This document shows positions 56,678 to 64,000 of a stretch of 64,000 bases of DNA, one piece after another (position 1 is the first letter of the stretch; the number at the start of each line of letters is the position of its first letter). Below the pieces are notes generated by a model. It had not been told where the DNA came from. It made no database searches and saw nothing but the letters and a program-made list of their open reading frames with translations. The translations under genes and the position numbers were made by a program. Origin of the DNA: Rhizobiales bacterium IMCC20636 (GTDB taxonomy: Bacteria; Pseudomonadota; Alphaproteobacteria; Rhizobiales; GCA-2746425); NCBI GenBank assembly GCA_016865015.1, contig CP018226.1, positions 4,677,501 to 4,741,500 of the forward strand, given 5' to 3'.

Positions 56678-57100
56678 TTGCGCGCGCTTACCCCCTTCCA
56701 TCTGGCCTTTCCGGTCACCGACCTCGCGGCGGCAGCTGCGTTCTTCGAGAACGTTCTTGGCTGCCGCCGTGGCCGGGAAGCCGACACCTGGATTGATTTT
56801 GATCTGTTCGGACATCAGCTCTCGCTGCATCAGGGCCGATCGATGATGAGCGACAGCGGCACAGGTGCCGTTGACAACACATCCGTGCCAATGCCGCATT
56901 TCGGTGTGGTGCTGGCTTGGGATGACTGGCACGCATTGGTGGAAAAGCTGCGGCGTGCCTCCATTGCCTTCCGGCTGGAGCCACAAATGCGGTTCGAAGG
57001 TGAGCCCGGCGAACAAGGCACATTCTTCGTCGATGCACCGGGCGATGTGGCGCTGGAATTCAAGACATTTCGCGATTTTGACCGGGTGTTTGCCAGTTAG
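56678..57100 (+). CDS. VOC family (glyoxalase/dioxygenase-like) protein
   Basis: A 140-residue paired beta-alpha-beta-beta-beta protein. FHLAFPVTDLAAAAAFFENV, LGCRRGREADTWIDFDLFGH, MPHFGVVLAWDDWHALVEKL and a final DVALEFKTFRDFD show the three metal ligands H, H and E of vicinal oxygen chelate proteins. The TTG start at 56678 begins only 2 bp after the TRAP gene stop, so it is translated in the same transcript. The substrate is unknown. Confidence 0.82.
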   Translation: MRALTPFHLAFPVTDLAAAAAFFENVLGCRRGREADTWIDFDLFGHQLSLHQGRSMMSDSGTGAVDNTSVPMPHFGVVLAWDDWHALVEKLRRASIAFRLEPQMRFEGEPGEQGTFFVDAPGDVALEFKTFRDFDRVFAS

Positions 57101-57104
57101 AATT

Positions 57105-57659
57105 TCAGACCGGTCTGCGCCAAATCGTCATGCTGATACGATTTTCCTGATCAAGCCATCTTGTGGGGTCCGGTTGCAGGCCGTGGCCGGCCAGCAAGTC
57201 TTCTGGCGTCTTGTCTTCCAGGCCGGAGAACAGCTTTGTGCCCCCCGGCACTTGGGCTCCTTCGGCGCGCGCCAGATGAAAGCTGGTATAGCCCGGCTGC
57301 AGGAACAGATCGAACACATCACGCCCACCGGGAACAGCAATCGCGCCGCCTTCAGGCGCGACCTGCTGCAGAACATTGGCCCAGTCCTGCCCGGCCGGAT
57401 TCCACCACCAGCCATCCGGGCGCTGCTCAAGCGCGGCCAGCGAGCGTGACAGGATCAACCGCCTGCGGTTCTTGTGGTTCGGATTGGCCTCGTGGCCCTT
57501 GCGCCCGACCACAGTCAGGGTTGCGGCATCCAATGCGGCCTGAAAATAGGCCCAGTCCGCATCGTTTTTCAAACACTCCGGCATGTTGCCATCGGCATCG
57601 GCAATGCAATGATTGTCCGAGACAATGGCATAGCCATCGATGCTGTGATTCGGCATCAT
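57105..57659 (-). CDS. Dihydrofolate reductase-like / RibD C-terminal-like protein
   Basis: A 184-residue protein of the DHFR/RibD_C fold. It opens with MMPNHSIDGYAIVSDNHCIA, continues through LTVVGRKGHEANPN (the nucleotide-binding turn) and IAVPGGRDVFDLFLQPGYTS, and ends ENRISMTIWRR. These are reductases of pteridines or riboflavin intermediates; this member's substrate is unknown. Its ATG overlaps the SDR stop by 4 bp. Confidence 0.75.
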   Translation of the reverse strand: MMPNHSIDGYAIVSDNHCIADADGNMPECLKNDADWAYFQAALDAATLTVVGRKGHEANPNHKNRRRLILSRSLAALEQRPDGWWWNPAGQDWANVLQQVAPEGGAIAVPGGRDVFDLFLQPGYTSFHLARAEGAQVPGGTKLFSGLEDKTPEDLLAGHGLQPDPTRWLDQENRISMTIWRRPV

Positions 57660-58558
57660 CCGCGTGCCTTCAGCGATGTTAAAGCCCGTTTCATGCCGGT
57701 GCGATAATCCGGAACGCTGTAACGCAGACCCAGTTCTGTTTTCGACTTTGCGTTGGAAACCCGCTTGTTCTCGCCGTAAAAGGACCGTCCCATGGGCGAC
57801 AGATCCGCGTCGTCAAATGGAATCAGCGGTGGCACGTCAACTGCCAGCAGATTGGCGGCAAAGGCCACCACATCCTGCGGCGGGGCCGGCTCATCGTCAG
57901 TGATGTTGAAGATGCCACCCTTGTGCTGCGCCACGGCAAGCGCCAATGCTGCTGCGATATCGTCGACATGAATGCGGTTGAACACCTGTCCAGGCTTGTT
58001 GATCCGGCGTCCTTGGCCGCGCGCCACCTTTTCAAGCGGATTGCGCCCCGGCCCATAAATGCCGGAGAGGCGGAAAATCCCCAAGGTGAGCCCTGCCGCA
58101 GCGGCCGCCTTTTGCCAGGCTGTTTCGGCAGCAATACGGGCTTTTGACCGACGGGAGACCGGGTGGCACTGGGTGGTTTCATCCACCCATGCGCCATCGT
58201 GATTGCCATAAACACCAACAGTTGAGAGGTAGCCCAGCCACGGTTTTTTCGGCAGAGACGTCAATTCTTTTGCAAAATCCTGCAACACTGGATCGCCGCC
58301 AAATTCAGGATCGGCTTCTGCTGCGTCCGGATCAGGTGCGATGGATATCAAGATGGCATCCGCAGCGCGCAGTGCCGCTGTCAGTTCGTCCGAAACCCCG
58401 CCGCTATAGAGCAGCGGATGGAACCCTGCTTTCGCCAAATCAGCTGCTTTTTCGGCACTGCGTGTTGTCCCCGTTAACTGCCATCCCTCAGCACGCATAT
58501 GCTCGGCAAAGACGCGGGCGGAATAGCCCAGTCCGAAGATGAAAAGGTTTTTTGTCAC
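57656..58558 (-). CDS. NAD(P)-dependent SDR/epimerase-like protein (YeeZ type)
   Basis: A 300-residue extended short-chain dehydrogenase-like protein. N-terminal Rossmann FIFGLGYSARVFAEHM, LGYLSTVGVYGNHDGAWVDE, FRLSGIYGPGRNPL and RIHVDDIAAAL are the family motifs. The usual YxxxK catalytic pair is absent in its standard form. Its stop overlaps the DHFR-like start and its start overlaps the GNAT stop, so GNAT-SDR-DHFR-like form one coupled unit. Confidence 0.8.
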   Translation of the reverse strand: MTKNLFIFGLGYSARVFAEHMRAEGWQLTGTTRSAEKAADLAKAGFHPLLYSGGVSDELTAALRAADAILISIAPDPDAAEADPEFGGDPVLQDFAKELTSLPKKPWLGYLSTVGVYGNHDGAWVDETTQCHPVSRRSKARIAAETAWQKAAAAAGLTLGIFRLSGIYGPGRNPLEKVARGQGRRINKPGQVFNRIHVDDIAAALALAVAQHKGGIFNITDDEPAPPQDVVAFAANLLAVDVPPLIPFDDADLSPMGRSFYGENKRVSNAKSKTELGLRYSVPDYRTGMKRALTSLKARG

Positions 58559-59034
58559 TGTGTGCCAATCGGAATGGAGTAGAGGATAAAATCGGATTTG
58601 GTGCTGTAACTGTCATAGAGGCGGCGGGCATCATGATTGAAGTCCTGTGTCAGCCAACGCACATTTGCAATCTGCTTGGCTTTGGCAAAGCCGATCACAT
58701 GATCAATCAGAGCGCGGCCCGCGCCACTGCCACGGCAGTCAGGCCTGACATAGAGATCGCTCAGATAGCACACCTTGCTGCCGCCCAGAGACCTGAGCAT
58801 GAGTTGGTACTGGGTGAAGCCGATCAGCTTTCCGTCTGCGTCTTCCACAACGTCACACAAGAAATCTGTCGCAGGATCATAGATCCAGCGCCAGACTGCA
58901 TCATGGCCGCCAGCCGGCACTTTGGTTTTGTAAAACGAGGCATACTCATCAAACAAAGCGCGCCAAACCGGCTGATCAGTCTCGGCAACGGGCCGAACTC
59001 TTACGGGCATCTCAATTCCTTTTTCACACCACAC
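58555..59034 (-). CDS. GNAT-family N-acetyltransferase
   Basis: A 159-residue acyl-CoA-dependent transferase. The CoA-binding motif is DLYVRPDCRGSGAGRALIDH, with R/Q-x-x-G-x-G/A spacing, and the C-terminal WLTQDFNHDARRLYDSYSTK is the family's last strand-helix. The substrate is unknown. It overlaps the SDR gene by 4 bp and lies 27 bp after the racemase gene. Confidence 0.83.
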   Translation of the reverse strand: MWCEKGIEMPVRVRPVAETDQPVWRALFDEYASFYKTKVPAGGHDAVWRWIYDPATDFLCDVVEDADGKLIGFTQYQLMLRSLGGSKVCYLSDLYVRPDCRGSGAGRALIDHVIGFAKAKQIANVRWLTQDFNHDARRLYDSYSTKSDFILYSIPIGTQ

Positions 59035-59061
59035 AAACCCGGTCAGTCCGGGAATTGCTGA

Positions 59062-59751
59062 CTATAGAGCAAAATCCAAAGCAGCCTTCGCATGAAGCGC
59101 CGTGGTATCAAAGGCTGGCAGATCAAAATCTGCCTGACTGATCAGCAGGCCGACCTCTGTGCAACCGAATATGACGCCATCGGCACCCTCCGCCTGCGCC
59201 TGTCGAACCACCTCCAGATAGGCCTGCTTTGACCCCGGTTTGATGATGCCTTGGCACAATTCATTGTAGATGATGTCGTGGACCAGCGTTCGTCCGGCCT
59301 CATCGGGCACCATGGTTTCGATCCCATGCTTGTCCCGCAAATGGCCTTTGTAGAAATCCTGCTCCATGGTGTAACGGGTCGCCAACAGCAAAGGGCGAAC
59401 CGAGCCAGAGGCCTTGATCGCTGTGGCGGTGGCATCGGCAATATGGATTAGTGGAATCTTGACCGCCTGCTGCACCGCATCCGCCATTTTGTGCATCGTG
59501 TTGGTGCAGATGACGATACACTCCGCGCCGCCACGTTCCAACGCTCGGGCGGCGTCCGTCATGGCCTTGGTCGCACCATCCCAATCACCCTTGGCCTGCA
59601 TCGCTTCGATCTCGGCGAAATCGAAGGACCACAGCAATAATCTGGCGGAATGCAAACCACCGAGTTGCTCGCGCGCCATGCGGTTGAGCAATTGGTAATA
59701 GACAGTTGTGCTTTCCCAGCTCATGCCACCGATCAGGCCAATGGTTTTCAT
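59062..59751 (-). CDS. Aspartate/glutamate racemase family protein
   Basis: A 229-residue cofactor-independent amino-acid racemase. It begins MKTIGLIGGMSWESTTVYYQ. Catalytic cysteines lie in CIVICTNTMHKM and GVIFGCTEVGLL, giving the two-thiol mechanism of the family. The ATG at 59751 is chosen over 59772, whose first codons overlap the upstream DUF930 gene. It belongs to the minus-strand run DUF930-racemase-GNAT-SDR-DHFR-like. Confidence 0.85.
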   Translation of the reverse strand: MKTIGLIGGMSWESTTVYYQLLNRMAREQLGGLHSARLLLWSFDFAEIEAMQAKGDWDGATKAMTDAARALERGGAECIVICTNTMHKMADAVQQAVKIPLIHIADATATAIKASGSVRPLLLATRYTMEQDFYKGHLRDKHGIETMVPDEAGRTLVHDIIYNELCQGIIKPGSKQAYLEVVRQAQAEGADGVIFGCTEVGLLISQADFDLPAFDTTALHAKAALDFAL

Positions 59752-59758
59752 GGTGTTT

Positions 59759-60628
59759 TCAATCCTCTTCACTCACTTTGACTTCCACCACGTCCTCTTC
59801 AGAAAATGCAGGTCCGATCAGAAAATCAAATGCAATGAGTTCTTCTTCAAAGGGATCAGCTTCACAGCGGAACTTGAAATTATACCAGCGCCCCTCACTG
59901 CGAAAGGCTGCCCCATTGGCGACAATGATGTTGGCAGCAGTCTCAGAGGGAATAGTTGCTGAGGAAATGACAACATCCGGTTTGAATTCCGGCCGCGATT
60001 TGGTGACCTCAGATCTGGCCGCATCATGGCACAGCGCTTCGCGCTTGCGGTCGCCGACCAGAACCTCCTCTTCCTGCGGCACAACACGCTTGCGAGGAAT
60101 GACGATGGGCTGACCGGGCGCTGGAATAGTCGGTGCTTTTTGCGCGCGCTGACCAGGTTCTGCATCTGATTTTGGACCTGATGCGGCTGGTCCAGCGGAG
60201 CCAGCGCGTGGCTTTAACTGTTCAGACTGTTCAGGTTCCGGCTTATCAGTTGTTTGCTCTGTCAGTTGCTCGTCATCGGTTTCCGGTTCCGGCGCTGCAT
60301 CAGCTTTGAGCGCGTCTGCGGGTGCTGCTTCGGTGTCAGCGTCTGCCTCCTCCTTGGCATTCACAACAGGCTCGGGTGGCGGTTCCAGGAAAGATGGATC
60401 CAATTCCGGATCCGGTTGCTTGGGCTGCTCAAGACGCGCTTCTTCGATGATCTGCTGCAATTCCTGCGACGTGATCACCTCGACGGACACTCGCTCCTCG
60501 TCCGTCACGTCGGGTTGGGCAAGTGCAGGAAGCACCAGAACCATGGCGACAGCCAAGGCATGAGCCGCGACAGACGCCAGCAAACACCACACTTCAAACC
60601 CGATCTTGGAAAGGCTGGACATATTCAT
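59759..60628 (-). CDS. DUF930 family membrane-anchored protein (TonB-like layout)
   Basis: A 289-residue protein with one N-terminal membrane helix (about 15-37), a long periplasmic spacer rich in Pro, Glu, Asp, Ala and Gln (about 60-185) and a C-terminal DUF930 domain with EALCHDAARSEV, GAAFRSEGRWYNFKFRCEAD and FDFLIGPAF. The layout recalls TonB/TolA, but the C-terminal domain is different. DUF930 is mostly found in Rhizobiales and has no known function. It ends 7 bp before the racemase start. Confidence 0.8.
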   Translation of the reverse strand: MNMSSLSKIGFEVWCLLASVAAHALAVAMVLVLPALAQPDVTDEERVSVEVITSQELQQIIEEARLEQPKQPDPELDPSFLEPPPEPVVNAKEEADADTEAAPADALKADAAPEPETDDEQLTEQTTDKPEPEQSEQLKPRAGSAGPAASGPKSDAEPGQRAQKAPTIPAPGQPIVIPRKRVVPQEEEVLVGDRKREALCHDAARSEVTKSRPEFKPDVVISSATIPSETAANIIVANGAAFRSEGRWYNFKFRCEADPFEEELIAFDFLIGPAFSEEDVVEVKVSEED

Positions 60629-60902
60629 CGCTGAAACTGGCTTTGGCGCGGCATATGGGGTTGGGTTGATCGTGAACTCAGACTGCTGTTGGCTTATGGC
60701 CGATTTGTGTCCGCCAGAAGTACAAGCGTCAGGTTAACACGCTGTAGGGGCGGCATGAAAGCCCGATCAATATTGCGCTGATATACAATTCCATGAAAAG
60801 CGAATCAGCGCAGTTTTTGACGATAATCTGGTTGAGCCTGAGTTTGGGATGATGCACTCTGCGGACTGGACTGAATTGCGCTGCATTAAAAGGACGGATC
60901 TC

Positions 60903-61895
60903 TTGAAACAACGTCGACTTCTGACTGACGGAACCATGGTGTCCGAAATTGGTTTGGGCTGCCTCAGCTTTGCAGGCTTCTATGGCCCGACCAGCGAAGT
61001 GGCCTCCCACGAGACACTGGCAAAAGCGTTGGATCTGGGCATCAACTTTATTGATACTGCCAATGTCTACGGCATGGGCAAATCGGAATCGATGATCGGC
61101 TCCTTTCTGAAAGGCAATGCAGACAAATTCGCCATTGCGACCAAAGCCGGCATTGCACGGGACCCCAAGACCGGCGTGCGCGGTTTCAACAACAAACCCG
61201 ACCATTTGCGTGCCGAATTGGAAAAATCCCTGAAACGGCTCGGGGTGGATCATGTTGCGCTGTACTATATCCACCGCCGCGATCCGGATCTGGAAATCGA
61301 AGAGGTCATGGAAACGCTGCTGGCGCTCAAGGCGGAAGGCAAGATTCGTGGCATCGGGTTTTCGGAAATCTCTCCTGCGTCCCTGCGCCGTGCGGCCAGT
61401 GTCGGCCCGGTTGATGCGGTGCAAAGCGAATATTCCCTGTGGACCCGCACGCCTGATCTCGGCATGGTTCAGACCTGCGCGGAGCTGGATGTTGCATTTG
61501 TTCCATTCTCTCCGCTTGGACGCGGTATCTTTGCAAGCAAGACACCCGATCCCGGCCAGTTTGAAGATACGGATTTCCGCATCGCAAATCCCCGCTTTAC
61601 CGAGCCGAATTTCAGCTTCAATGTTGCGATGGTCGAGGGCTTCAAAGCCTATGCGGCTGATCTTGGCACCACGCCGATTGCCCTGTCACTGGCCTGGTGT
61701 CTGGCACAGGGCGGCCATCTGCTGCCCATTCCCGGCACACGCAGCGCAGATCATCTGGCCGAATGCGCTGCGGCCAGTGAGTTTAAAATGACTGATGACA
61801 TCAAGGCCGAAATTGAGCGCATCCTCCCCGTCGGCTGGGCGCATGGCGACCGCTATACGCGCGCACAATGGGTTGGCGTGGAGAATTACTGCTAG
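60903..61895 (+). CDS. Aldo/keto reductase (YajO/IolS-like)
   Basis: A 330-residue NADPH-dependent oxidoreductase. [20 protein letters not shown] has the catalytic D and Y, IATKAGI the lysine and [20 protein letters not shown] the histidine. The cofactor part near the C-terminus is [18 protein letters not shown] at 60903 preceded by AAGGA at eight bases is chosen over in-frame starts at 60849. It is convergent with queG, overlapping by 4 bp at the stops. Confidence 0.85.
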   Translation: MKQRRLLTDGTMVSEIGLGCLSFAGFYGPTSEVASHETLAKALDLGINFIDTANVYGMGKSESMIGSFLKGNADKFAIATKAGIARDPKTGVRGFNNKPDHLRAELEKSLKRLGVDHVALYYIHRRDPDLEIEEVMETLLALKAEGKIRGIGFSEISPASLRRAASVGPVDAVQSEYSLWTRTPDLGMVQTCAELDVAFVPFSPLGRGIFASKTPDPGQFEDTDFRIANPRFTEPNFSFNVAMVEGFKAYAADLGTTPIALSLAWCLAQGGHLLPIPGTRSADHLAECAAASEFKMTDDIKAEIERILPVGWAHGDRYTRAQWVGVENYC

Positions 61896-62935
61896 GCTTT
61901 TTGCTTTGCCTGATCGAGCGCCCATTCTGCGGCATCGCGCACCACCGGGTCCGGATCTTCCAGATGCGAGCGCGCAGCCTCCATCAAGGCGACGTCAGAT
62001 GAGTTGCCAATGGCAATCAGCACGTTTCTGAGGAAGCGATTGCGGCCAATGCGCTTGATTGGTGAGCCGGAAAAATGCTTGCGGAAAGCGGCATCGTCCA
62101 ATCCGGCGAGAAATCCCAGATCCGGGTGTTTCAGATCATCGCGTGCCTGCAATTTTGCTTCACGCGCCTCGGCGGCAAATTTGTTCCACGGGCACACTGC
62201 CAGGCAATCATCGCAGCCATAGATGCGGTTTCCCATGGCGTGGCGAAATTCTTCCGGGATCGGCCCCTTATGCTCGATCGTGAGATAGGAAATGCAGCGT
62301 CGTGCATCGAGCTGATAGGGCGCCGGAAAGGCGTTGGTCGGACAGATATCAAGACAGGCGCGACAGGAGCCGCAATGATCCACCTCCGGCGCATCCGCCG
62401 GCAGGTCCATATCGGTAAAGATTGAGCCGAGAAACAGCCATGAGCCAAATTCGCGGGACACAAGATTGGTGTGTTTGCCCTGCCATCCCAACCCGGCCTG
62501 CGCCGCCAGTGGTTTTTCCATCACCGGGGCAGTGTCGACAAACACTTTTACATCCGCCTTGTTGCGGCTGGCAAAACGGCCGCCAATGGTTTTCAACTTG
62601 CCCTTGATGATGTCGTGATAATCGCGGTTTTGGGCATAGACGGAGATCGTGCCTTCAGTTGTGCGCTGCAACTGGGGCAGCGGATCGTCTTGCGGACCGT
62701 AATTCATCGCCAGCATGATGACGCTCTTCGCCTCCGGCCAAAGGCTCTGCGGGTTGGCGCGGCGCACCGCCGTCTCGGCCATCCACGCCATCGACCCATG
62801 GCGCTCATCATCCAGAAAAATCGTCAGATTTTCAGCGATCTGGTCGGGTAGATGCGCAGGGCAGATCGCCATGGCATCAAAGCCGTATTCCTGTACGTCT
62901 TGTCGAAGATCGGACAGGATTTTTTCCATGGACAT
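61892..62935 (-). CDS. queG: Epoxyqueuosine reductase
   Basis: Last step of queuosine synthesis in tRNA, reducing epoxyqueuosine with cobalamin and two [4Fe-4S] clusters; 347 residues. The first cluster motif is [16 protein letters not shown], the second [13 protein letters not shown], with [12 protein letters not shown] and the active-site region [18 protein letters not shown] upstream. A HEAT-like repeat forms the C-terminus. Together with gluQ at 18.5 kb it shows that this organism handles queuosine. Confidence 0.93.
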   Translation of the reverse strand: MSMEKILSDLRQDVQEYGFDAMAICPAHLPDQIAENLTIFLDDERHGSMAWMAETAVRRANPQSLWPEAKSVIMLAMNYGPQDDPLPQLQRTTEGTISVYAQNRDYHDIIKGKLKTIGGRFASRNKADVKVFVDTAPVMEKPLAAQAGLGWQGKHTNLVSREFGSWLFLGSIFTDMDLPADAPEVDHCGSCRACLDICPTNAFPAPYQLDARRCISYLTIEHKGPIPEEFRHAMGNRIYGCDDCLAVCPWNKFAAEAREAKLQARDDLKHPDLGFLAGLDDAAFRKHFSGSPIKRIGRNRFLRNVLIAIGNSSDVALMEAARSHLEDPDPVVRDAAEWALDQAKQKA

Positions 62936-62996
62936 CAGTCAGGGCCGCTCTGGGTATGAGAGAACAGGCGCAAACCTAGTACGTTTCCTGAAAAAC

Positions 62997-63686
62997 TCAA
63001 AAATCCAGGTCGGTGTAATGAGCGGGCGGTGGAATGCCGCGCATTTTATCGGCGAGAATTTCGCGGAAAGCGGGGCGGCACTTAATACGGGCATACCAGG
63101 TTTTCGCGGCTTCATGTTCAGCCCAGGGCATTTCGTTGAGATAGTCGATGACGGAAATTGCAGCAGCAGCGGCAAAATCGGCATAGGACAATTGATCGCC
63201 GCCCAGCCAGTTCCGTTCGGCGGCAAGATATTCCAGATAGCCCAGATGATTGCGCAGATTGACCCGCGCGGCCCGCAACACGCTGGATTCAGGCGCGCCA
63301 CCACCGGCATCTCGTGGTTTTTCCCGCTTGGTCACTTTTTCGCTGACGAAATATTGCGTCGCCTCGGTGTCCATCTTGACCAGAAACCAGTGCATCAGGC
63401 GGCGCACTTCGGCGCGCGCCAGTGGATGGCTTGGCATCAGACGGCGGTCTTCCAGCGTAAAGCCACGAGTCTCGTCGAGATATTCGCAAACGGTGCCAGC
63501 GCCGGAAATCGGCACATCGCCCTCATCTATCAGAACCGGCAAAGTGCCCTCGGGGTTCAGCAGCAAGAACGCTTCGCGGCGTTCCCAGGTGCGCTCCAGA
63601 ATGTACTCAGCGCTTGCGCCGTATTCACCAATGGCCATGCGCACCAAGCGCGAACCGGCAGACATGGGATGATGATATAGCTTCAA
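62997..63686 (-). CDS. Glutathione S-transferase family protein
   Basis: A 229-residue GST with an N-terminal thioredoxin-like domain (KLYHHPMSAGSRLVRMAIGE; LLNPEGTLPVLIDEGDVPIS, where the cis-Pro lies) and an all-helical C-terminal domain (AERNWLGGDQLSYADFAAAA with the N-capping aspartate). It may act in detoxification; the substrate is unknown. It lies 61 bp upstream of queG on the same strand. Confidence 0.88.
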   Translation of the reverse strand: MKLYHHPMSAGSRLVRMAIGEYGASAEYILERTWERREAFLLLNPEGTLPVLIDEGDVPISGAGTVCEYLDETRGFTLEDRRLMPSHPLARAEVRRLMHWFLVKMDTEATQYFVSEKVTKREKPRDAGGGAPESSVLRAARVNLRNHLGYLEYLAAERNWLGGDQLSYADFAAAAAISVIDYLNEMPWAEHEAAKTWYARIKCRPAFREILADKMRGIPPPAHYTDLDF

Positions 63687-64000
63687 TTGTGGCTCTTCTT
63701 GGCAGGTGGGGGAACGGGGAGTCAGGACAGTTTGTAAAATGAGTTAAACAAAAAAACTTTCCAAACCATTGATAGGCGACATGCGGGGAGATCGGTGACC
63801 GCTTGGTGCCGCGCCAATGCGGGCAAAATTGGGCAGATCTGGAGGCGCTGTGCAAAAACAATCGGTTTTCTGACTGCCGAATGGTAAAAATTTACGCTTT
63901 TTTCGCTATAGAGCTGTCACATTGGCATGTTCTACAAGCCTGAAGCGTCTCCGCTTGCCTCGCCATCTCAAATCATGAAAAGCCCGACATGGATCAACAG
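63687..64000. other. Intergenic end of the window
   Basis: About 310 bp without a supported complete gene. Frames beginning near 63933 or 63975 on the plus strand run off the edge and could be the first codons of a gene, but no ribosome site supports them. The stretch should hold the promoter for the GST gene. Confidence 0.4.

Noticed and set aside
1-64000. CRISPR array or cas genes
   Set aside because: No regularly spaced repeats were seen; the only short tandem repeat is the 7-bp one at gpsA.

Overview
The window looks like chromosome of an alphaproteobacterium, most probably of the order Hyphomicrobiales (Rhizobiales). The grounds are gene content and order only: hemC-hemD-mic60-hemY, tsaD-gpsA-YciI-EVE, purH-heparinase-like-rsmB-htpX next to SdhAF4, an NAD-glutamate dehydrogenase of about 1,600 residues, a DUF930 protein, and FNR-type boxes of the kind used by FnrN/FnrL regulators. 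No rRNA operon, insertion sequence or CRISPR array was seen. Most genes are ordinary chromosomal housekeeping or transport genes.

Layout. 1-8.7 kb: a sugar utilisation locus. A LacI-type regulator (cut by the window edge) faces an operon of a solute-binding protein, two permeases, an alpha/alpha-toroid protein of unknown role, a GH2 glycosidase and an ABC ATPase, followed by a lactonase-like beta-propeller gene. A 20-bp operator-like palindrome lies in the divergent gap. 8.9-15.1 kb: one giant gene (about 1,836 codons) for a DUF4011 / superfamily-1 helicase / PD-(D/E)XK-like nuclease with a GreA/GreB-like tail, then a 630-bp gene-free stretch and tRNA-Leu(CAA). 15.2-30 kb: membrane, redox, repair, translation and transport genes (VTT-domain protein, dsbB, HNH, esterase, AlkA-type glycosylase, gluQ, EamA, LysR, AEC permease, NAD-GDH, MFS, aldo/keto reductase).

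30.2-37.4 kb is the accessory region. It holds an AT-rich pair (an HNH-like zinc protein and a ribbon-helix-helix/YfbU protein). Next come three copies of one upstream segment, each with a perfect TTGAT-N4-ATCAA (FNR-type) box. These lie around a DUF892-DUF998 operon, a large Cys-rich secreted barrel-like protein and a DUF2182 membrane protein. Two of the copies form a nearly identical direct repeat of about 190 bp. One of them carries a truncated remnant of the DUF2182 gene.

37.6-64 kb returns to core genome: purH, a heparinase-like gene, rsmB, htpX, sdhAF4, acs, an EVE-YciI-gpsA-tsaD operon divergent from hemC-hemD-mic60-hemY with a YiiX-like peptidase, an orphan TakP-like TRAP binding protein with a VOC protein, a tight run DHFR-like/SDR/GNAT and racemase/DUF930, then an aldo/keto reductase, queG and a glutathione S-transferase. 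The most rewarding places for a second look are the helicase-nuclease-GreA fusion beside tRNA-Leu, the triplicated FNR-box segment, and the AT-rich YfbU/HNH-like pair. All assignments come from reading the sequence, without any database search.
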